DNA of 34,310 nt, taken from Planctomycetota bacterium. GTDB taxonomy: Bacteria; Planctomycetota; UBA1135; GCA-002686595. Positions 24,100-31,759 of this stretch are shown in pieces. Each line of letters opens with the position of its first letter. Position 1 is the stretch's first letter. Location: contig JAJDEV010000191.1 in NCBI GenBank assembly GCA_029259605.1, forward strand, positions 1-34,310, read 5' to 3'. Below the pieces are notes generated by a model. It made no database searches and had not been told where the DNA came from. It worked only from the letters and a program-made list of their open reading frames with translations. A program made the translations under genes and the position numbers.

Positions 24100-25872
24100 A
24101 TGACGCATCGCCTCGCTCCGCTCTGTGCACTCGTGCTCTTGCCCCTCGCGGCGCCGTTCTTGATCGCGACGGAGGAGCGCGCGCCCCTCGATCTCGAGCG
24201 CGACATCGCGACGCTCCTTCCCGACTCGATCGTCGCCTACGTCGATGGCTCGGGGTTGAGCCCGGTGCTCTCCGACGGGCTCGAGCATCCGTTCGTCCGC
24301 AACGTGCTCGCCTCGGAGTTCGCGCAGACGCTGCTCGCGAAGACGACGATGACGCCGGCGGCGGTGCTCGCCATCGGCGATGCGCTCTTCGGCCGCCCGG
24401 TGCTCGCGACGGTCGGCAAGCTCACGTCCAAGGGAATCGCGTTCGGCGTCGTGCCGCGCGACGGAAAGCCGGCGCTGGTGCTCGTCGTGCGGGGCGACGA
24501 TGCCGCGCTGCTCGACAGCGCGCTCGCTGCCGCGTTCGACATCGTCGAGAACAAGTTGGGGCTGCCCGGCATCCTCGACCGACCGCAGCGGCGCGAGCTC
24601 GGCGCGGACGTTTGGAGGCTCGGCGAGGAGCTCGTGGTCGCGAAGCGCGACGCGCTGCTCGTCGTCAGCAACGACTCGGACCTCGCGCACGACACGCTCG
24701 CGCTCGTCGACGACGGTGAGCGGAGCGGTGTCGCGGCGGACGCGCGCTTCGCCGCGCTCGACGCACAGCGGACGGGAAGCGAGGCGCTCTGGTCGTGGCT
24801 CGATCTGACACGCCTGAAGTCGCTGGAGCCCGAGAAGTACGGAAAGCTCGGGCTGGCGGCGAACCTGCCGGCGACCCAGGCGCTCCTCGGTCCGGGCCTG
24901 TGTGCGCTCGGCTCGAGCGACGCGGCGTCGGTGTGGCTCTCGCTCGAAGGCCGGGCGGCGGAGCTCGGTGTTCGGGGCCGCGACGCCCGCGCGGTCGCGA
25001 AGCTCGCCCCGGGAGCGCGTGCGAACGCGTCCCGCGACCTGCCGGTGCTCGCGCTGCCCGACGACGTCGGTCATGCCACCGTCTATCGCGACTTCGCGGC
25101 GTTCGTCAGCGAGCGCGTCGCCCTCTTCCCGCCGGAGACGCTGCCCGAATTCACCAAGGCGCTCTCGACGATCTCGCTCTTCTTCGGAGGAAGGGACGTC
25201 GGCGAGGACGTTCTGCCGCAGGTCTCGCCCTGGTTGCAGATCGTGTCGCGGGAGCTCGAGTACGACGAGGGGCGCACGCCGGAGAATCGGATCCCGGGCG
25301 CGGCGCTCGTCGCCGAACTCGCTGCTCCGGACGTCGACGGCCCGCGCTGGATCACCGCGTTCCAAACGCTGATCGGCATCCTCAACGCCGACGCGGCGCA
25401 GAAGCAGGGGGGGATGATGCAGCTCGAGCTCGGACTCGAAGGCGATGTCCAAGTCACATCCGCGCGCTTCCTGGACCCCGGCCCCGAGGACGGCGTCGAC
25501 GTGAGCTACAACCTGCAGCCCGCGTGCGCGGTGGTCGATCGCTTCCTCGTCCTCGGGACGCACGAGCACGTCGTGCGCTCGGTCGTGCGCCAGCTCGCTT
25601 CCGGTGCGCCGCGTGACGCGCGCACCTCACGACCGACCGAGGCGCTGCGTCTCTCCGGGTCGAGAATCGCCGCCGCGCTGCGCGAGAACCTCGAGACGCT
25701 CGTCATGCAGAAGGTCGTCGACGACGGGTTGTCGTACGAGGAAGCGCAGCAGGAGCTCGGCGGGCTCGTGTTGCTCGCCGCGTCGATCGAAGCGCTCGAC
25801 GTGTCGGTCGCATACGAGGACGGATCGGTCGATGCACGCGCGCGCATCACGCTCGGAGGCGTCGCGAAATGA
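24100..25872 (+). CDS. Secreted protein of unknown function, upstream of DUF1800/DUF1501
   Basis: A 590-residue protein with a signal peptide (MTHRLAPLCALVLLPLAAPFLIA). The mature part is mixed alpha/beta with no catalytic motif I recognise. The opening LLPDSIVAYVDGSGLSPV and later repeats of the type LWSWLDLTRL and VVDRFLVLGTHEHVVRSVV recall the DUF3352-like secreted proteins of Planctomycetota, but this is a loose resemblance. The ATG at 24100 is chosen because it begins the signal peptide; the frame upstream to 23983 is Arg-rich and unlikely. It overlaps the DUF1800 gene by 4 bp (ATGA), so the two are coupled and it may work with that export-associated pair. Confidence 0.7.
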   Translation: MTHRLAPLCALVLLPLAAPFLIATEERAPLDLERDIATLLPDSIVAYVDGSGLSPVLSDGLEHPFVRNVLASEFAQTLLAKTTMTPAAVLAIGDALFGRPVLATVGKLTSKGIAFGVVPRDGKPALVLVVRGDDAALLDSALAAAFDIVENKLGLPGILDRPQRRELGADVWRLGEELVVAKRDALLVVSNDSDLAHDTLALVDDGERSGVAADARFAALDAQRTGSEALWSWLDLTRLKSLEPEKYGKLGLAANLPATQALLGPGLCALGSSDAASVWLSLEGRAAELGVRGRDARAVAKLAPGARANASRDLPVLALPDDVGHATVYRDFAAFVSERVALFPPETLPEFTKALSTISLFFGGRDVGEDVLPQVSPWLQIVSRELEYDEGRTPENRIPGAALVAELAAPDVDGPRWITAFQTLIGILNADAAQKQGGMMQLELGLEGDVQVTSARFLDPGPEDGVDVSYNLQPACAVVDRFLVLGTHEHVVRSVVRQLASGAPRDARTSRPTEALRLSGSRIAAALRENLETLVMQKVVDDGLSYEEAQQELGGLVLLAASIEALDVSVAYEDGSVDARARITLGGVAK

Positions 25873-27179
25873 GTGCGGACGTCCTGCGCGCATGGCGCCC
25901 CTCGAAGGGCGAGTGGGACCGCGCCGCGGCGACGCACCTCACGCGGCGCGCCGGCTTCGGCGGCGGACCGGGCGAGGCCGCGACGCTCGCGAACGAACCC
26001 GCGCACGACGCGCTCGACGATTGGTTGTCACGCGACGCCTACGACGAGCGCGTGACGAAGGGCGTGCACGCACTGCTCCCCGGGGGCGACACGCAGCGCG
26101 TCGCCGCGTGGTGGATGTCGCTCATCCTCTCCGGCGGTGCTCCGTTGCGTGAACGCGCGACGTTGATGTGGCACGACCACTTCGCCACGTCGGATGCGAA
26201 GGTCGACGACGTGCGCATGATGTACCGGCAGAACGAGCTCTTCCGCGAGCATGGCCTCGGCGACTTTCGCGTGCTCTTGCACTCGGTCGCCAAGGATCCT
26301 GCGATGCTCGTTTGGCTCGACGGTGGTGCAAACCGACGCGGGCAGCCGAACGAGAACTTCGCGCGCGAAGTCATGGAGCTGTTCGCGCTCGGCATCGGCA
26401 ACTACACCGAGCGCGACGTTCAGGAGGCGGCGCGCGGGCTCACCGGATGGGGCACGGAGGGGCGCGCCTTTCGAATGCGCGCGGAAGATCACGACGACGG
26501 CGAGAAGGAACTCTTCGGCGAGCGCGGGAACCTCACCGGCGACGACGTCATCGATCGCGTGCTCGCGCAGCCTGCCTGCGCACGGCACGTCGCGCGCCGC
26601 TTGCTCGAGGAGTTCGTGACGAGCTCGCCCGAGCCCGCCTGGGTCGACGACGTGGCGCGCGCGCTCATCACGAACGAGTGGCACATCGGTCGCACGATCG
26701 AGCGCATCGTGCGCTCCGAGCTCTTCTTCTCGCCCGCGGCACGCCGCTCACGCATCGCGGCGCCGGTCGAGCTCGTCGCCATGACCGCGCGCGGACTGAG
26801 CGCTCGAATCGCCCCGCGCGAGGCGACCGAAGCGGCGGCGCGGATGGGCCAAGCGCTCCTCCGTCCGCCGACGGTCAAGGGATGGGACGGCATGCGCGCC
26901 TGGATCAACGCGGGCACGTGGGTCGCGCGGCACAACGCGATGACGACGGCCGCCGAATCGACGACGGTCGATTGGGGTGCGGTGCTCGAGGGCGAGGACG
27001 GCGGCACACCAGAGGCGCTCGCCGCAACGCTCGTGAGCGTGCTCGTGCCCGACCTGCTCGGCGGGACGCTCGAGGCGCGCCTCGCCGATGCGCTCCGCTC
27101 GGCAGACGGTTCGCGCGACGCGCGCGCGTCCCTCGGCGCTGCGCTAGTCCTCACGGCTCCGGAGTACCACGTCGTCTGA
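25869..27179 (+). CDS. DUF1800 family protein
   Basis: A 436-residue protein with the family's hallmarks: HLTRRAGFG near the N-terminus (about 23-31), the WHDHFATS block (101-108) and NENFAREVMELFALGIGNYT (about residues 158-177), followed by AARGLTGW. Function is not established. Members are nearly always encoded next to a DUF1501 gene, as here, and are thought to act outside the cytoplasm, although no signal peptide is visible in this one. Length is at the short end for the family, which often has extra N-terminal domains. Its ATG overlaps the upstream stop (ATGA) and its own stop is 10 bp before the DUF1501 gene. Confidence 0.88.
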   Translation: MSADVLRAWRPSKGEWDRAAATHLTRRAGFGGGPGEAATLANEPAHDALDDWLSRDAYDERVTKGVHALLPGGDTQRVAAWWMSLILSGGAPLRERATLMWHDHFATSDAKVDDVRMMYRQNELFREHGLGDFRVLLHSVAKDPAMLVWLDGGANRRGQPNENFAREVMELFALGIGNYTERDVQEAARGLTGWGTEGRAFRMRAEDHDDGEKELFGERGNLTGDDVIDRVLAQPACARHVARRLLEEFVTSSPEPAWVDDVARALITNEWHIGRTIERIVRSELFFSPAARRSRIAAPVELVAMTARGLSARIAPREATEAAARMGQALLRPPTVKGWDGMRAWINAGTWVARHNAMTTAAESTTVDWGAVLEGEDGGTPEALAATLVSVLVPDLLGGTLEARLADALRSADGSRDARASLGAALVLTAPEYHVV

Positions 27180-27189
27180 GATTCGAACC

Positions 27190-28368
27190 ATGACCTCCAC
27201 GCGCAGACAATTCCTCGTCAACGGAGCCCGCATCTCGGCCGCGCTCCCGTTCGCGTCCGGCCTGTCGTTCGGTGCGAGTCGCGACAACGACACGGTGCTC
27301 GTCGTCCTGCAGCTCTCCGGCGGGAACGACGGACTGAACACCGTGGTCCCCCATCGCCAGGACGCGTACTTCCGGCTGCGGCCAACGCTGTCGATCGCGC
27401 GCGGCGACCTGGTCGCGCTCGACGACGAGCACGGGCTGCACCCGTCGCTCGGAGGCATCGGCCGGCTCTTCGACGACGGTCGCGTCGCCGTCGTGCACGG
27501 CGTCGGCTATCCGGAGCCGAACCGGTCGCACTTTCGCTCGATGGAGATCTGGCACACCGCGGATCCGATCGACGCGCCGACGGGAGTCGGTTGGATGGGA
27601 CGGCTCTCCGATCAGCTCGCGCGGCGCACCGTCGGCGCGCTACCCGCGCTCCACATCGGAGACGGCGAGCTTCCGCTCGCGCTGTACGCGCGCGACTCGT
27701 TCGCGCCGACGGTGCGCGACGCATCGGGCTTCGAACTGCGTGGCTCGGCCGCGTTCCGAGCGCGGCGCGACGCGCTGCTACGCGATGACCGAGCAGCGGG
27801 CGAGCTGACCGCGTTCCTGCGCTCCGCGGCCTCGACGTCCTATCGCGCGGCGGCGCGGATGGAGCAGGCCGCGGCGCGACACAGCGGAACCGAGTATCCC
27901 GGATACGCGCTCGCCCAACGCCTGCGCCTCGTCGCCCAGCTCGTGAGCGGTGGCTTCGACACGCGCCTGTTCCACGTCGAGCTCGGCGGCTTCGACACGC
28001 ACGCGCGCCAGGCGCCGGCGCACACGGACCTCTTGCGCGAGCTGTCCGAGAGCGTCGCCGCGTTCCAACGCGACCTGACGACGAGCGGCGTCGCGAAGCG
28101 CGTCCTCACGCTCGTCTTCAGCGAGTTCGGTCGACGCGCGGCCGAGAACGGGTCGCGCGGAACCGACCACGGCGCTGCGGCGCCGGTGCTGCTCATCGGC
28201 GACGGCGTGCGCGGCGGCCTGCACGGACGCGCACCGGACCTCGCGCGCCTCGAGGAGGGAGACGTCCCGTTCAGCACCGACTTCCGCTCGGTGTACACGA
28301 CGCTCGAGCGCGACTGGCTCGGGCTCGAGCCCTCGACGAGCCACGCGGCGCTCGACGTGCTCGGCTAG
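27190..28368 (+). CDS. DUF1501 family protein, Tat-type leader
   Basis: A 392-residue protein. The N-terminus STRRQFLVNGAR followed by a hydrophobic stretch is a twin-arginine export signal. LQLSGGNDGLNTVVP (41-55), NRSHFRSMEIWHTADP and FSEFGRR...GTDHGAAAP are DUF1501 signatures; the fold is related to the alkaline phosphatase/sulfatase superfamily. Its role is unknown; it pairs with DUF1800 just upstream. The last codons run into a type A element: the TAG stop (28366-28368) is part of the CTAG that bounds it, so the C-terminus ends exactly at the element. Confidence 0.9.
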   Translation: MTSTRRQFLVNGARISAALPFASGLSFGASRDNDTVLVVLQLSGGNDGLNTVVPHRQDAYFRLRPTLSIARGDLVALDDEHGLHPSLGGIGRLFDDGRVAVVHGVGYPEPNRSHFRSMEIWHTADPIDAPTGVGWMGRLSDQLARRTVGALPALHIGDGELPLALYARDSFAPTVRDASGFELRGSAAFRARRDALLRDDRAAGELTAFLRSAASTSYRAAARMEQAAARHSGTEYPGYALAQRLRLVAQLVSGGFDTRLFHVELGGFDTHARQAPAHTDLLRELSESVAAFQRDLTTSGVAKRVLTLVFSEFGRRAAENGSRGTDHGAAAPVLLIGDGVRGGLHGRAPDLARLEEGDVPFSTDFRSVYTTLERDWLGLEPSTSHAALDVLG

Positions 28369-28547
28369 CCCGGATCATTCATGAGCCTTCACCGAAATCG
28401 ACGCGGATGTGCGTCAGATCAGCGCTTCGCGACCGAAGCGCGTGGAGGCGACCTGGACGGGTCGTCGAACCCGGTGAGGAAGGGCTGCGTTGATATGGCG
28501 CGCAGCTGCGTCGATCTCGGTGAAGGCTCATGAATGATCCGGGCTAG
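28365..28547. repeat. Complete MITE-like element, type A (183 bp)
   Basis: Both ends carry a 40-bp inverted repeat with one mismatch, beginning CTAGCCCGGATCATTCATGA. Inside, GCGCTTCG-CGAC-CGAAGCGC is a perfect 8-bp hairpin. CTAG at 28365-28368 and 28544-28547 bounds it, as a 4-bp target duplication would. It sits between convergent genes and supplies the TAG stop of both, the DUF1501 gene on the left and the DUF1294 gene on the right. There is no room for a transposase. Confidence 0.9.
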
Positions 28548-28819
28548 CGGTAGGCGAACCAGAGGCCGCCGACGAGGATCGCGATCTCGAGCGCGGTCAC
28601 CGCGATCAGCTTGATACGGAAGCTGCGCTTCACGGTCTTGTGACGGAACGCGCGGCTCCCGGCCCACGCACCGGGCGCGCCGAACAGGAACGCGTAGAGC
28701 AGGAGCCGCTTCTCCGGCGTACGCGAGCGCCCCGTGCGCGCCGCGTGCTTGTCCCAGCCGAAGGCGACGAACGCGACCGTGTTCACGAGCACGAGGTAGC
28801 CGATGACGACCGCCTTCAT
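28544..28819 (-). CDS. DUF1294 small membrane protein
   Basis: A 91-residue protein with two or three hydrophobic segments (about 4-20, 40-53 and 70-88) and the family motifs GWDKHAA, TPEKRLL and GAWAGSRAFRHKT. Function is unknown; some family members are fused to cold-shock domains. Its ATG overlaps the stop of the radical SAM gene (ATGA), so the two are coupled. Its TAG stop is the right-hand CTAG of the type A element. Confidence 0.88.
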   Translation of the reverse strand: MKAVVIGYLVLVNTVAFVAFGWDKHAARTGRSRTPEKRLLLYAFLFGAPGAWAGSRAFRHKTVKRSFRIKLIAVTALEIAILVGGLWFAYR

Positions 28820-29700
28820 AGGCCGCGCAACCACTCCGGCCGGAACGGAGCGCTGTCCGGGCGCGCGAGCACGGCGTCGAGCGCCTCGACCATGCGCGCC
28901 TTGTCCTTGGGCAACGAACCGGAGAGCGTCAGATAGTTGCTCGCGTGGTTCGAGCGGAAGATCGAGCCGTCGAGCTCGAGCGCGTCCACGAACGTGCGCA
29001 GTTCGGCCGCGAGCTCGAGCGGGTCCAGGTGATCGACTTCGCCGCGCGCGTCTTCCTCCGCGAGCGGAGTCCCTTCGACCGGCGTCATCACCAGCGTGCT
29101 GACGAAGCGCGGCTGGATCGCGTTCACGACTCGCGCCGACTCGAGCGCGTGGGCCTCCGACAGCTCGCGCCCTCCCGCGCCGAGCAGCACCATCGTCGAC
29201 AACGCGACGCCCGCCTCGTTCGCCTTCACGGCGACGCGAATCATCTCGGCCGCGTCGACGCCCTTGACGAGCCGCTCGAGAACGACGTCGTGGCCGCTCT
29301 CGATTCCGAGGTAGTAGAGCGTCAGCCCGGCGTCGCGCAACGCGCGCATGTCGTCGACGCTGCGCACTTGCAGCGACTGCGGCGAGGCGTAGCACGAGAC
29401 GCGCCGCAGGTTCGGAAAGGCGTCGCGCAGGGCGACGAGAATCTTCTGGAGAAAGGCGGTCTTCGCGATCAGCGCGTCGCCGTCTGCCAGGAACACCTTG
29501 CGCACGTGGCCGGCGCCGAACTCGTCCTTCGCTCGCGCGATCTCCGACAGCAGCTCGTCGAGCGGGCGAACACGAAAGCGCTTGTCGCGGTACATTCCGC
29601 AAAAGCTGCACTCGTTGTAGCTACAACCGATCGTCGCCTGGAGGATCAGGCTGTTCGCCTCGGACGGCGGACGGTACAGAGTCCCTTCGTATTGAATCAC
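28816..29700 (-). CDS. Radical SAM protein with CX4CX2C cluster
   Basis: A 294-residue protein. The iron-sulfur ligands are C26, C31 and C34 in GCSYNECSFCGMYRDK, a CX4CX2C spacing instead of the common CX3CX2C; relatives with GC(S/P)xNxCxFCxMY share it. Later GIESGHD and LGAGG segments fit the SAM-binding barrel. No substrate-specific domain is seen, so the reaction is unknown. I start at the GTG at 29700 (IQYEGTLYRPPSE), which gives the usual N-terminus; upstream codons are antisense to the next gene and rejected. Only 29 bp separate it from the divergent hydrolase gene, so the promoters must lie within coding sequence. Confidence 0.8.
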   Translation of the reverse strand: MIQYEGTLYRPPSEANSLILQATIGCSYNECSFCGMYRDKRFRVRPLDELLSEIARAKDEFGAGHVRKVFLADGDALIAKTAFLQKILVALRDAFPNLRRVSCYASPQSLQVRSVDDMRALRDAGLTLYYLGIESGHDVVLERLVKGVDAAEMIRVAVKANEAGVALSTMVLLGAGGRELSEAHALESARVVNAIQPRFVSTLVMTPVEGTPLAEEDARGEVDHLDPLELAAELRTFVDALELDGSIFRSNHASNYLTLSGSLPKDKARMVEALDAVLARPDSAPFRPEWLRGL

Positions 29701-29729
29701 GTCCCGATTGTAGACGGACGACCCGCGCC

Positions 29730-30770
29730 GTGACCGCCCCCGCGATCGACTTCCCCCCCTACGAACCGCACCCGCTGCTCGCGCGCCCCGCCGTGATGAC
29801 GTGGATCGGGACGCTGCCGCGGCGCGGCATCGGTGCGTTGGTCGCGCGCGAGGAGTCGTTCGAGGTGCGGGTCGACGCGTCGACGAAGGTGCGCGTCGCG
29901 CTCGATCGTCCGGTCGGTTCGACGCCGCGCTCGGCCATCGTGATCCTGCACGGGCTCGTCGGCAGTTCTGCATCGATCTACGTCCTCGGAACCGCGCAGA
30001 AGGCGCTCGAGCGCGGCTTCCTCGTGGCGCGCCTCAACGCGCGCAACTGCGGCGGCACCGAGGCCCTGACGCGCGAGGTTTACAACGGGGGGCAGACCGA
30101 AGAGCTCGACGCGGTCGCGCGCGAACTCGTCGAGCGCGAAGGCGTCGAGCGTGTCCACCTCGTCGGCTTCTCCATCGGGGGCAACCAAGTGCTGCGGCTC
30201 GCCGTCGGCTACGGCGACGCGCCTCCGCCGTGGTTGGCTAGCATCGGGGCGCTCTCGCCGTGCATCGATTTCGCCGCCTCCGTCGCGACCTTCCAGCTCG
30301 GCCTCTTCCAACGCGCCGTCCAACGCCGCTTCGTCCAAGGGCTCAAGGCGATCGTCGAGCGCCGCCACGCGCTCGACCCCAGCTCGATCTCGCTGGCCGG
30401 GATCGACGGCATTCGCACCGTGCGCGCGTTCGACGAGCGCTTCACCGCGCCGCTCTCCGGCTACGCCAACGCGGCGGACTACTACGCACAGGCGGGCGTG
30501 CGGACGAACCTGGCGCCGATCCGCGTTCCGACGCTGGTCCTCACCGCGCGCGACGATCCGCTGGTTCCGGTCGAAACGTTCGAGGCGCTCGCCATCGGCC
30601 CAGCTCCGATCCAGGTCGTGATCACGGAGCGCGGTGGACACGTCGCGTTCGTCGGGAAGCGCCCCGCCCGAACGACGACGTGGAGCGACGCGGATCGGCG
30701 CTGGGCCGAGAATCGCGCGGTCCAATTCGCGTTCGCGCACGACGCGCGCGCTAGCCCGGGTTCTTCATGA
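29730..30770 (+). CDS. Alpha/beta hydrolase, YheT-like (COG0429)
   Basis: A 346-residue hydrolase. The oxyanion-side HGLVGSS (about 74-80), nucleophile GFSIGG (S148), acid in ARDDPLVP (D275 or D276) and GGH (H304) form the expected catalytic set, and NARNCGGTE is typical of the YheT group. The family acts on esters; the substrate is unknown. It starts with GTG at 29730. The last six residues (ASPGSS) and the TGA stop are read from the type A end at 30751, so the C-terminal tail is element-derived. It is divergent from the radical SAM gene. Confidence 0.82.
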   Translation: MTAPAIDFPPYEPHPLLARPAVMTWIGTLPRRGIGALVAREESFEVRVDASTKVRVALDRPVGSTPRSAIVILHGLVGSSASIYVLGTAQKALERGFLVARLNARNCGGTEALTREVYNGGQTEELDAVARELVEREGVERVHLVGFSIGGNQVLRLAVGYGDAPPPWLASIGALSPCIDFAASVATFQLGLFQRAVQRRFVQGLKAIVERRHALDPSSISLAGIDGIRTVRAFDERFTAPLSGYANAADYYAQAGVRTNLAPIRVPTLVLTARDDPLVPVETFEALAIGPAPIQVVITERGGHVAFVGKRPARTTTWSDADRRWAENRAVQFAFAHDARASPGSS

Positions 30771-30930
30771 GGCTTTGCCGAGATCGACGCGGATGCGCGC
30801 CAGATCGGCGCTTCGTGACCGACGCGCGTGGAGGCGACCTTGACGGGTCGTCGAACGGAGGAGGCGCAACGTCGGCAGCGCGAGTTCATCCCCCTTCAAC
30901 GACGCCGCGAGTTTCGCCACGGCCTGCTCG
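30751..30930. repeat. Chimeric MITE-like element: left half type A, right half type B
   Basis: From 30751 to about 30856 it follows the type A copy at 33980 closely, including CTAG at the left edge and GGCGACCTTGACGGGTCGTC. From GAAC at about 30853 onward it follows the right half of type B (GGAGGAGGCGCAACG, GGCAGCGCG, GAGTTTCGCCACGGCCTGCT), and ends CTCG (30927-30930) where type B has CTAG. The two ends are therefore not repeats of each other, so this copy should be immobile. Confidence 0.75.
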
Positions 30931-31044
30931 GGTCCGGTCGACCGCGCACCCTGGGACTTCCGCCCAGAGCTGCTAGGATGTTCGGCCCTTTCGCCGATCC
31001 CACCGAACGCGGCGCCGCCCGGCGCCCAGCCCGTCAGGCATCCC

Positions 31045-31383
31045 ATGACCACGACCGAAGACGTCTTCAACGAACTCCGCCAGGTCTTCGACCCCGAGAT
31101 CCCGGTCAACATCATCGACCTCGGCCTCGTCTACGACGTGAAGATCGACGGCAAGACCTGCAACATCCGGATGACGCTGACGTCGCAAGCGTGCCCGGAA
31201 GCCCGCACGATTCCCGAGGTCATGAAGCGCCGCGTGCTCGACCTCGATGGCGTCGACGACTGCGAGATCGACATCGTGTGGGAACCGCAATGGACGCCGC
31301 AGCTGATCAGCGCGGAAGGGCGCAAGGTGCTCGGGATCGAGGATCCGGCGCCGGCGGCCGAGGGCGAAGCGCCTACTGCGTGA
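31045..31383 (+). CDS. MIP18/DUF59 family protein (SufT-like)
   Basis: A 112-residue protein with DPEIPVNIIDLGLVYDV (about 16-32) and MTLTSQACPEARTIPE (C50), the two conserved blocks of the MIP18/PaaD/SufT family that helps assemble or place iron-sulfur clusters. It has the SufT-like short form with a Pro/Ala-rich tail. The region 30931-31044 before it shows TAGGAT at 30974-30979 but no clear -35. No other suf gene is in the window. Its end overlaps the convergent TPR gene by 11 bp. Confidence 0.88.
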   Translation: MTTTEDVFNELRQVFDPEIPVNIIDLGLVYDVKIDGKTCNIRMTLTSQACPEARTIPEVMKRRVLDLDGVDDCEIDIVWEPQWTPQLISAEGRKVLGIEDPAPAAEGEAPTA

Positions 31384-31759
31384 CGTGCATGCCGTCGTTG
31401 TCCGGCGGCGGCGCGTTCGGGTTCGACTTCAGCTCTTGCTTCCAGGAGAGCATGCGCGCCTGGGCTTGCGCCTTCTCGGCGTCGTCGATGCGGTCCATGC
31501 GCTGCAGGCACATGGACAAGCTCGTGAACGCGAGCGGATCCTCGGGCGCTAGCTCGGTGACGCGCTGCAAGTTCTCGAGCGCGACCTCGAGCTTGCCGTC
31601 ATTCATCTGCGCCATCCCGAGCGCCTGAAGGCAGTCGGTCCAGTCGGGCTTCAGCTCGAGCGCCTTCGTGTACGCGTCCCCGGCCTCGGCGAACTTGCGC
31701 TGGCCGTAGAGTCCGAGGCCTTCCTTGTAGAGTTCGATTGCGGGGTCGGGCACGGTCAC
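31373..31759 (-). CDS. Small TPR protein coupled to pckA
   Basis: A 128-residue protein with three tetratricopeptide repeats (about residues 7-105; GLGLYGQRKFAEAGDAYTKA, then CLQALGMAQMNDGKLEVALE and so on) and a polar Pro/Asn-rich tail. It has no signal peptide, so it is cytosolic. I choose the GTG at 31759, which overlaps the pckA stop (GTGA); a second GTG two codons on is equally near. It probably binds a partner protein; coupling to pckA hints at regulation of that enzyme, which is only an inference. Confidence 0.75.
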   Translation of the reverse strand: MTVPDPAIELYKEGLGLYGQRKFAEAGDAYTKALELKPDWTDCLQALGMAQMNDGKLEVALENLQRVTELAPEDPLAFTSLSMCLQRMDRIDDAEKAQAQARMLSWKQELKSNPNAPPPDNDGMHVTQ

